Of a DNA stretch of 64,000 nt, positions 53,456 through 62,500 are shown one piece after another; position 1 is the first letter of the stretch; every line of letters begins with the position of its first letter. The translations under genes were made by a program, and so were the position numbers. The stretch comes from a virus. The stretch lies in IMG/VR virus record IMGVR_UViG_3300042380_000637, positions 1 through 64,000 of that record. One strand, given 5' to 3'. The notes beneath the pieces are model-generated. The model was not told the DNA's origin. It saw only the letters and a list, made by a program, of their open reading frames with translations, and ran no database searches.

Positions 53456-56400
53456 TTTTTGCTTTTAAGTATTTCTGTCAAGTCAATTTCAATTGGGTCA
53501 AAATCATATTGGGTTGAGGCCGCAGCAGCATTGCGAGCGCTTTGTTTGATTTTCGAATCTGGCATCCCCTCTCTATCCTCCTTTAAATATGCATATTCCT
53601 CATTATAGTTTTTTTGAAATAGCTGATAAAATCTGGCTGCGTTTTTAGCTGGTACATAATAGCCCTTGTCCCCTTCTCTCCACGCCATAAAATGCAGGAC
53701 ATCATCCGGAACGCCAGCGCGTCTTATCTCATCCACATAAGATTTGTACTGCGTAGGGTTGTTATGACGCATAGCTTTAAATACATCTTCATTCCCTTCT
53801 GCGGACAACAAATTCTTTACGGCCTGCATTTTGAGCTTGAGGATATAATATGCATCTCCCATTTTTAAGAACATAGAGGCTGCCATGCCCATAGTGTATG
53901 CCAAATACTCATTGTCTTTTGATTCAGCCGCTTTCCATACATTTTCAAACATTGGGACAACAACGCCTATTGGTCCGGGAAGTTGGTCTGCTCTTTTGAA
54001 TATAAGCTCCACTTTCTTTTTAGCATCCTCCTCTGTTTCCGCGTATTTGTCTTGCATATACTCAACAAACCAATTGGTGCTAAGTTTAATGCTATCGCTG
54101 TATACGGATGGCAACCATCCGGTAGCAATATCCATCAACACTTGAGCAGGGGTTTGATACCAATACTTGTCTCTTCTTTCCTGCTTAGCTTTCGGGTCTT
54201 CTTCTTCAAGCCAATCTAAGTCTCTGCCCATTTCTCGTATGCCTTCGTATATTGCCTTAGACGCTACTTGGAACATGATTTGTTGTACAATGAATCCACC
54301 CGCCTGTGTCCATGCAACACGCTTTTGGTAAGCCGTATAACCGGGGCTGACAATTATTTTAACATTATTAAAAAACTCATTTACGGCCACAAAAGTGTAT
54401 GTTCCCAAGAAGTAGAGGAATTTTTTCATGGCTTTTGCCTCTTTCAGTTCCATAGGCAAAAAATGCCTGTTCGCTGTACTGTTTGCGGCTTCTGCGTTAT
54501 TCTCCGCTGCAGCAAGTGCAGTTGTATCAAACCCGTTCTCCGCATCATTTATAATCTGCATACCATTACCAGAATACTTGCGCTCTGCAAGGTACTCGCT
54601 AAGCAACAGGACGCGTTGTGTAAATCGATTGGCAGCAATCAGCGTTTGAGGCCGGAGAAAATCCAATGCGTTATTCACCCCACGCACATATTTGTTTGGC
54701 TGCACCTGATAGGCTGTCTCTAACTCTATGTGTGCAAGCTGACTGGTATATGGTTCACTTGTATTGTTAAAGAATTTATTTAACGCCGCTTTAAGCTGTG
54801 GATTTGTTGGAGCTAATGCCAATAACTTAATGGCTTCCATAGACGACTTTGGATTTGTTACAAATCCTTGCGTTACGGCCATTGGCTGTTTAATTAGCTG
54901 AGTGAAATTATTTAGAATAGTGGTGGTAGCTGCATCCATCAGAATGCTTGTTGCTTTTTGCCAATCATTTCTTGTGTCTACAAATAGCAATGGGTCTTTT
55001 AGTATTCCGGCTACACTACTAACAATGTATCTCTTCAGGTTTGTGTTTGTTTCCTGATTATCTACCAGCGTAGTTTTATTCACCAGTGCATTTGTATACG
55101 CATATTCTGCAGACATATTGGATGTCGCATTTATATCCCACAATCCATTCACCAGCGTTTCGTATCCGTCCAACACATAAAACGCGCCCATTCTTGGCAT
55201 CAAGCTACGGCCCCTATTCCTGCCCGCAATCTCATTGCTTTGATTAACGCCCTCTTCACCAAGGTTGCCCATTCTTGGCAATTGCGTGGATGGGTCTTCA
55301 AGTGTAGAAACACGCTCTGCTGTCCTTATTAAGTTTCTGGGCCAGTAGGATTGTATTTCATCAAAGTCTCTTCCATGATATGACTGCATAGCTGCTGCGT
55401 ATTCCGGAAACTTGCTTTGCAATATCTCTCTGCTATACTCCCATGCAGCTTTTACCTTGTCGCTCACATTAGCCTCCAAGTCAAAGTTCTCGTTTGCTTT
55501 CCATGTGTTATCCACCATGCTAATTACCCCAAGCTTCACAAGTGCCTGTGTTGCTCCTGTATAATAATGGCGATACATTTCTACTGTTTCACTATCGCTG
55601 CCATACTTTTTTGCATTTTCAATCCGAGACTTCAAATCATTCATTTGGTCTACAAGCACATCCACCTTTAACCCAATTGTTTGATTGCCGCTTAACTCTT
55701 TTAAAAATGCGTATGCGCCAAGAACAAATCTGTCTTCCAGATTGATACCCAGTTTGTCAAACTTTACATCTATCTCTAACCTTTGCTTATTGTTTTCCGC
55801 TGTAGTGGCAGCAGCTTTTCTATCCCATCCGCCAAACAATATGCGCCTTACATCTGCTGCATCAATCCCCTCAAACTGAAGTTTTGCAGAAATGCCGCCA
55901 GCTGCAAGCCTTTTTAGCTTTGCAATTATAGGAGACTTTCTAAGTTTAGCAGCATCATTTAGCGCTCGTACAGTTTCAACAATATTTCCGAGGTCGTATA
56001 CAATACCCGTTTCATCAAATGCTTTTAGAGCGTTTAATATCCTTTGCAGGCTGTCTTTTTGTTTGCCAAGTACAGACAGGTCCATGCGGGACAACTCCGC
56101 AGCAAGCGGTAGTCTGCTGCTAAAATCAGCCAATGCTTGTTCTACAGAAAATTGAAGCATAGCCACTGTTGTGGCTCTTCTTCCCGCAGCAGATGAGCGA
56201 GTTCTTTTTGGCCTGCGTGTTCCCACTTCCTCAAAGAAATCCATCATTTCCTGTGCAGTGTATTTTCCGGCTCTGCTTGACAACCTACTTTCATAAAAGT
56301 CTGTAGCCATAGCAATAACCTTGTCCATCTCCTCTTCGGAAAGTAAATAGAAACGCGGCGTTGCTAATTTCCCGGCAAGTTGTTTGTCGTATATTGTAAG

Positions 56401-59067
56401 CTTCTTACTATTGCGTATGCTCTTTAACTTGCGGAAAGCAACCTTTGCTTTTGCCAGCTTTTCCATCAAGTTCTTCTTTTCGGCAAGATTGTTTACAAAC
56501 TCTATTGCCTCCTGCAGGGCTTCTTCACTTACAAGAAAATTCCTAAAGTGATGCATTAGCTGCTTTGCCTGAGCGGCTGTAAGCTTTTGTGCCGCACGCA
56601 ATTTGTCTATATGGTTGGCAAGAAATTGCGCATCACTCACCGCTTCATATCGCTCGTCAATTTGTGCATTAACAGCATTAATATCTTCTTGAGATATTCC
56701 ATCCTGCTGCATCACATTTGTTGCGGCTTCTTTTGCGTCTGCAATATTAAGTCCTTTGATTGCTTCGTATATACGTTTTCTTGTTGCAATAGGGATGGCA
56801 ACCCCAAACAGTATGGCTTCTACTGGAGGAGCAGAAGGTGTTCCTGTTGGCTTTTCTGTGCTTCTTTGAAACGCCTTTCTTATTTCTGCTCCTATCTGCG
56901 CGAAGCTTTCATTTGCTATAGCCGGAGATAGAATCCCGCTATTAATCAGTTCGGTTTTAACAGAGTTAACCGCAGCTGTAAATGCGCTTGTGTCCATAGC
57001 TTTCATTGTTCCCACAATTCCTGATACGGCTATTGCGGCAATAATGGCTGTTTTCTTTATCTGGTCGCCAAGCGTTTTAATGAAATCTTTTGCTGCGCCC
57101 GTATACTGTTGTATACCAACTCCGCCTTTTGTCAAATAGATTTTTACATCTTCTTTAATGGCTTCCATAAGATTGCCAAACTTTTTAGCAATCTTACCAG
57201 CGGCTTGCGTTCTATAGGCATCTTTACCCAGAAGCATTCTCCTGTTTTCTGGCGTAATCTCTTTATCGGTAAGTGTTGTGCCAAGAACCTCATCAATCTT
57301 TTCGGATATAATAGCATCTGCTTGCTCAGGCGTAAACAGAACATTGCCGGGAGGGGCTATTAATGGAGCCGCCTCCATTTCCGCAATCTCTTGCCCGTAT
57401 ACAATACTGCCAGCAATAAAGTCGGCAAACTCACCCAGCTTCATGTCCTTCAGCTTTTCAGGAGATATATTAATCTTTAATATATCGCCCACTTTCTGCC
57501 ACATTGTTTTAAGCCAGTCCAAGAACTTGTCTTTTGATGAATATGATAGTTTTGCCCCCCTATCCCCCACTGCTTGCGCTAATGCTTCTGCATATGTTTC
57601 TTCTTTTGTTTTAAAAGCATAGCCCAATGATTTTAGGCGTTTTTCGTATTCACTACCCTTCACCAACTCAATGCCGCGATTGTATACATCAGGAGCTACT
57701 TCTTTAAGCATTGGCAAGAATATATGCCCGGCTATTTCGTGTATAGGAGTTTCGCTACCAACGGCTGTTGGGTCAATGTATATTTTATATGTTCCGTCTT
57801 TTTCTTTTGCAACAAATCCAAGAACTTTTCCATCTGTAGATTTGAGATAGTCGTAATCCATATAATCGCTGTCCAACTCTTTCCAGTTGAACTCTTTCAT
57901 CATTTTCTCATATGCTTCAGACGACCCGCTTAGTATTTCTCCGTTAGACCCAATGTAAAAATCTTTTCCTTCAACAAGTATGCGTCTTGTTTTTGAAACT
58001 ATTTGATTGATGCGAGGGACATCTTCTGTGCTTTCCAAAAGCGTTCTTAACTTTGTGGCTGGCGACATAGACATCCTTTCCTGCACATTTCTTGCTTCGG
58101 TTTCGCCCGCTAAATGTTTATATAATGTATACGACCAATCTATATCTTCATTTTCTGCAATAAATGCTTCTAAATTTGCTCCTAATGCAAAACCCTCTTT
58201 ATATTGTATATAATGTTGTATTTCGTGGTTTAATGTGGAATTAATATCGTCTATATTAATATCCTCAACATCCATTCCCTGTAGATATATTTCAATTATA
58301 TTGTTTTCATAATTAAAATTTCCATTCTTGTTTGTACCTTCTTGTCCAGCAAGCGGATAAACAATAACATCAATCTGTTTTGCCTCTGGATATTTTTTTA
58401 AAACTTCGCTATTTGAATTTATTAAATCCCCTAACTTAAAATAAGTGTTAAATTGTTCTGTATCCTCCTCTGCCGCCTCTAAATCCATAAGCATCATTTC
58501 ATTGTTTTGAACAATCATATTAAATGCTGATTTCTTTATTTGGGCATCTCCAATTTCATATTTCCAATCGCCATCGGCTCCACGCTCCCATCCCGTTTGA
58601 AGTTTAATGTCTAATGGAGCAGTTCCCTTTTGTTCAAGCTCATTTGCAATACCAAACTTTACGGCAGCGCGTAAGTCATTTCTGGTCATGTTGAATCCTG
58701 CAATAAGTTTGCTAAGGTCGTTTCTTGTTGCAAGCATTTGCTTTGCCTGCTCTACAGATAAAAACTCCACCTTCGGCCTTAACCCCATTGCCTTTGTGAT
58801 TGCGTCAAATCCGGCTTTGATTCGTTGTGTGGCCTTAGACAACACCACCTTATTCTTTTCGGTTTGCTTTGTTGTAGCTGCTGTTGCAGGCTTAGCTTCT
58901 GTTGTCGCTACGGGCGTGACAGCAGTGGCCTTATACGCAAGAACCGAAGGAGCAAGGTCTTTTGCAACGCTGCTCCACCAAGAATGGTTTCTTAATAAAT
59001 AAGCGCGGAACTCATCATAAGAATAATCTTTTTTTGAGTTCTGGGGGGTGTATAAACAATCTTTCAT
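53452..59067 (-). CDS. Giant polyvalent virion protein with two zincin motifs
   Basis: This 1871-residue protein starts MKDCLYTPQNSKKDYSYDEF. Near residue 150-180 it shows LQTGWERGADGDWKYEIGD, the LPD23-type domain of large polyvalent proteins. HEIQHYIQYKEGFALGAN near residue 280 and IHEIAGHIFLPM near residue 430 carry HExxH-type metallopeptidase motifs. The remainder is long helical sequence with one hydrophobic segment near residue 690 (IKKTAIIAAIAVSGIVGTMK) and a C-terminal part resembling internal core proteins. Such proteins enter the host with phage DNA and act early. Two of its motifs look active; substrates are unknown. Confidence 0.75.
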   Translation of the reverse strand: MKDCLYTPQNSKKDYSYDEFRAYLLRNHSWWSSVAKDLAPSVLAYKATAVTPVATTEAKPATAATTKQTEKNKVVLSKATQRIKAGFDAITKAMGLRPKVEFLSVEQAKQMLATRNDLSKLIAGFNMTRNDLRAAVKFGIANELEQKGTAPLDIKLQTGWERGADGDWKYEIGDAQIKKSAFNMIVQNNEMMLMDLEAAEEDTEQFNTYFKLGDLINSNSEVLKKYPEAKQIDVIVYPLAGQEGTNKNGNFNYENNIIEIYLQGMDVEDINIDDINSTLNHEIQHYIQYKEGFALGANLEAFIAENEDIDWSYTLYKHLAGETEARNVQERMSMSPATKLRTLLESTEDVPRINQIVSKTRRILVEGKDFYIGSNGEILSGSSEAYEKMMKEFNWKELDSDYMDYDYLKSTDGKVLGFVAKEKDGTYKIYIDPTAVGSETPIHEIAGHIFLPMLKEVAPDVYNRGIELVKGSEYEKRLKSLGYAFKTKEETYAEALAQAVGDRGAKLSYSSKDKFLDWLKTMWQKVGDILKINISPEKLKDMKLGEFADFIAGSIVYGQEIAEMEAAPLIAPPGNVLFTPEQADAIISEKIDEVLGTTLTDKEITPENRRMLLGKDAYRTQAAGKIAKKFGNLMEAIKEDVKIYLTKGGVGIQQYTGAAKDFIKTLGDQIKKTAIIAAIAVSGIVGTMKAMDTSAFTAAVNSVKTELINSGILSPAIANESFAQIGAEIRKAFQRSTEKPTGTPSAPPVEAILFGVAIPIATRKRIYEAIKGLNIADAKEAATNVMQQDGISQEDINAVNAQIDERYEAVSDAQFLANHIDKLRAAQKLTAAQAKQLMHHFRNFLVSEEALQEAIEFVNNLAEKKNLMEKLAKAKVAFRKLKSIRNSKKLTIYDKQLAGKLATPRFYLLSEEEMDKVIAMATDFYESRLSSRAGKYTAQEMMDFFEEVGTRRPKRTRSSAAGRRATTVAMLQFSVEQALADFSSRLPLAAELSRMDLSVLGKQKDSLQRILNALKAFDETGIVYDLGNIVETVRALNDAAKLRKSPIIAKLKRLAAGGISAKLQFEGIDAADVRRILFGGWDRKAAATTAENNKQRLEIDVKFDKLGINLEDRFVLGAYAFLKELSGNQTIGLKVDVLVDQMNDLKSRIENAKKYGSDSETVEMYRHYYTGATQALVKLGVISMVDNTWKANENFDLEANVSDKVKAAWEYSREILQSKFPEYAAAMQSYHGRDFDEIQSYWPRNLIRTAERVSTLEDPSTQLPRMGNLGEEGVNQSNEIAGRNRGRSLMPRMGAFYVLDGYETLVNGLWDINATSNMSAEYAYTNALVNKTTLVDNQETNTNLKRYIVSSVAGILKDPLLFVDTRNDWQKATSILMDAATTTILNNFTQLIKQPMAVTQGFVTNPKSSMEAIKLLALAPTNPQLKAALNKFFNNTSEPYTSQLAHIELETAYQVQPNKYVRGVNNALDFLRPQTLIAANRFTQRVLLLSEYLAERKYSGNGMQIINDAENGFDTTALAAAENNAEAANSTANRHFLPMELKEAKAMKKFLYFLGTYTFVAVNEFFNNVKIIVSPGYTAYQKRVAWTQAGGFIVQQIMFQVASKAIYEGIREMGRDLDWLEEEDPKAKQERRDKYWYQTPAQVLMDIATGWLPSVYSDSIKLSTNWFVEYMQDKYAETEEDAKKKVELIFKRADQLPGPIGVVVPMFENVWKAAESKDNEYLAYTMGMAASMFLKMGDAYYILKLKMQAVKNLLSAEGNEDVFKAMRHNNPTQYKSYVDEIRRAGVPDDVLHFMAWREGDKGYYVPAKNAARFYQLFQKNYNEEYAYLKEDREGMPDSKIKQSARNAAAASTQYDFDPIEIDLTEILKSKK

Positions 59068-59564
59068 TTTGCAAGCTCACCGAGTTCTTTGTCAAAAATC
59101 AATATATCCGATGCTTTAGAAAACCTTGCAATAAGGTCGCCGTATTCCCCAACAGACTTGCGTTGTATATTGACAAAATCAATAAGCGCCACCTGCACTG
59201 CTGGAGCTTTTGCGTTGGTATAAAATTTTGAATAGAATTCGTATAGCTCCAACTCCAGTTGGTAGGCCGCCTCCAATACGCATTTCAGGCAATCGTCTTC
59301 CTTTAATGGCTGTGGCTCGTCAATAGCAGGAGTTTCAATCTCGCACCCCATATCATTTACAAAATCGCGCAGCATATAATAATGCTCAATCTCGTCCCCG
59401 CTTTCTTTTTCGAAAAACTTCTGTGCGCCAAACAGTCCGGATTTTTGCATGCAAGCTGCGACATACTTATAGTAGTTGCTTGCATATAGTTCGTGTTGAG
59501 CTGCCTCGTTTAACAGCTCTTTGTCGGATGATGAGAGAAGAGATTTAGGATTCATGCTTAACAC
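59064..59564 (-). CDS. Ferritin-like protein
   Basis: This 166-residue protein starts MLSMNPKSLLSSSDKELLNE. The pattern is that of prokaryotic ferritin: HELYASNYYKYVAACMQKSGLFGAQKFFEKESGDEIEHYYMLRDFVNDMGCEIETPAIDEP, with iron ligands Glu25, Glu58 and His61, and later QLELELYEFYSKFY and RKSVGEYGDL for the second pair of helices. Ferritins store or oxidise iron. The gene is embedded between two giant virion genes with 4-7 nt overlaps, so it is expressed late. A virion or iron-scavenging role is inferred. Confidence 0.85.
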   Translation of the reverse strand: MLSMNPKSLLSSSDKELLNEAAQHELYASNYYKYVAACMQKSGLFGAQKFFEKESGDEIEHYYMLRDFVNDMGCEIETPAIDEPQPLKEDDCLKCVLEAAYQLELELYEFYSKFYTNAKAPAVQVALIDFVNIQRKSVGEYGDLIARFSKASDILIFDKELGELAK

Positions 59565-62500
59565 TTTTTAGTAAGAATTTCCTTTTCCTGAAGGGCTTTT
59601 GTAATTTTCGTAAAGTTAGCAGATATTTCTTTCATAGCATCATAGGCAAGTTGCCCGTGCTTCTCTATAAAAGCCGCCTTTGCTTCTTTCATTTTTCCAC
59701 GGTCTGCGGATATAGCATCAAACTCTGAAAACGTGGGAGCAACCTTTGCAGATGGGGTTGGCGTTTCGGCCTTCACTTCGGTTTTTACCTCGGTTTTTAC
59801 CTCTTGCTTCCCAGTCGTTTTTGTTTCTTCCGCACCAAGCATTTGCGCATAAATCTTGCGCATCTCCTTATTAAGCTTGACATCTATTGGGCTACCCTTA
59901 ATCCCTTTATAAATATCCCCAAGCCACTGCTTGAACTTTTCAAAAACTTTGGAAAGAGCCTCGTTTGGCGACTTGCCCTCCGCAAGATACTTTTCAAATC
60001 CTCTTGCAAAATATTCGCTTGTCTCTGTGTTCCACTCTTTAGTTCCAGCGCTTTTTAATACAGTGTCTTTTTCAGCATCGCTAAGATAGTGTTCGTATAC
60101 ATGAGCCAGTTCGTGAAGAGGGGTTGAAACATTTGGGTTGGTAAGGGCGTATATAACCGCCTGTCCATCCATGCCCACCATAACAGCACCCCTTGCTTTG
60201 TTTGCATCCTTTTGAAATTTAATTACATCCTCAATGTTTATAGCGTTTTCATCAAAGATTACATAGTTAAAGCCACGAGCATTATCACTGGTTCTTCCTG
60301 CTGCTATACTTTCGGCAGGATATTTTATACCATCTATACCGGCTCTTAATAAAAACTTTGATGTTTGCTCGGCAGATGCAATAGCATTTTTTAGTTCATT
60401 ATAAAAGGCTCCTGCATCAGAATATAAACCATTAACCCCATTAAGAGTTTCTTTAAGTCTTCCCTCAATATTTGGAAAATTATTTATACCCTCTTTTGCA
60501 GCTTGATTTTTTATCTTTTTAAGGTTGGCTATACTTATTGGTTTATCCCATTCAAGGAATGTATATTCATTATTGTCATTTATCCAAGATAACGCTTCCT
60601 CTTTAGAGTTAAACCTTTTTTCGGGTGTAACTCTTTCAAGGTCGTCTAACATCCCTTGCGTTCCAGTTCCAACAGTTTTTTCTACTTCTCCTATAATAGG
60701 AGCATTATCTCCTTTTGCTTTGGCTTCGTGATATTTTTTTGCTTTATGTTGTGAATTTGCAGCTATCCATGCATTTACGCCATCTTCACTAACCTCCAAA
60801 AATGCTTCCTTCATTTGATTTATAGATTTGCTGTTTTCTTCCAAAGAATCAAACAGTTCTCTAATTTCATCAAACTTAGATTTAAACTTTTTTAGCTCTT
60901 GTTTAAAATTTATTTCACTCCTTATATTAGTCTTATTTATGCGCTCCATTTCCTCTGTAATTGAGGCTTGGAGAGGTTTTATTTTTTTTGCAATATCTAA
61001 ATCGTTTTCACTTTCTACTAAATATTGCAAATCATTTAAGTTTTGCCTTAAAGCTCCAGTGATATGTTTTAATACAAGAAACTTTTCGCCATCATCAAAT
61101 GAATCTCGCAATGCTTTGGCGGTTGCCTCAACAGACGATAATGGATAGGGGTTTCTATGTACTTGCTCCCATGTCTGAGAATCGTATACATTCCATTTTT
61201 GGTCAAGCGATTGTATAGGGGCAACAACATAACGCTTCTTTCCAGCAAAAAGGTTCGCCTTGTAAACCGCCTTTTTGCCTATATCCCCAAGAACATCTTT
61301 GTTGTTTATAATTGCTTTTATAATTGATGGCGGGAATAATTTACTTGATGGTTTAACTCCCGGAAAACGAGCTACATTGCCTAACACATCTGCAATGTGA
61401 GCAAGAATCTGCCTATCAGTTTTTTGAAACTCATTGGCAGTGGCTTCATACATTGCATCTATAAGATTTTCGCTTTTGCCATTATCATAAAAATCTTCAA
61501 CTATTACTGATTTTGCTTTAGCAATGTCGCTGTCAAGATTTTGATTGCTTACGCTGTTTGCATAATATGTAGCAATATCTTGCAAGTCAGTAAAATACAA
61601 TCCCCATCCAAATGCTTGCGCTCCTTCGCCCGTATCTATGTTTTCAAGCAAGAACTTTGCAAACTGATAGGGCGAACCATGCCACGCATCTAATTGGAGT
61701 TTTACGCCTTTAGGAAGCCCCTTTGCTGTTGCTTTGCGGAACTCCAGTTTAGCATACATTTCTTCTTTTGTCACTCCGGCTCGCTTTGCCATCTGCCCAA
61801 TCATGGAATCCATAACAGTAGCAGCGGCACTTGCCTTCTCTTTATCTAATCCAAATAGCTCTTCATTAACTTTTGTCAAAGACTTGACATCGTTTGCAGA
61901 AACGCTTTCGGATTTTGTTTCGGTTTTTGTTTCCGCTTTTTCTTGAGCATTCCTAAATGCATCTCGTATATCGGCATATCCGGTTGGTTGTTTGTCAGAT
62001 GGAAGCATATTAACTAACACATCTTCTAAAAATGAATTAGCCTTGCTTGCCGTTTTATTTTTATTTACATCGTTCCATCCATCAACATAAATCTGACGAG
62101 ACTTTTCTCCTTCCGGGTCTCTTGAAACCAACTCGTTTATTAGATAGTTGCCGTATGCAATTTCTTTTTCAGTGCCACCACTTATTGTTGTTGGCTGCTT
62201 TTGTTCTTTTTTTGCTTCCGGTTTTTTCTCCTCAGCTTTAGCTTTTTCGGATTCCGCTCTTTGCCTTGCGCGTTCTTTTTCAAAAGCGTTGATAAGATTG
62301 TCCAGCTTTTGAATCTCCGCATTTACACCATCAAGTTCTTTTTGAGCTTTGCCAGAAAGTTTCTTGCCACCCATTTGTTTAACAAGGGCATCGGCGGTAA
62401 TTCTTAATGTTGCACGCTTTGCATATGCATCTTGTATAGCAGTTGGCATTTTAGCAGCGCCCTTATTCTCTGATTCTGGTTTTACTTCAGCTTTTGTTTC

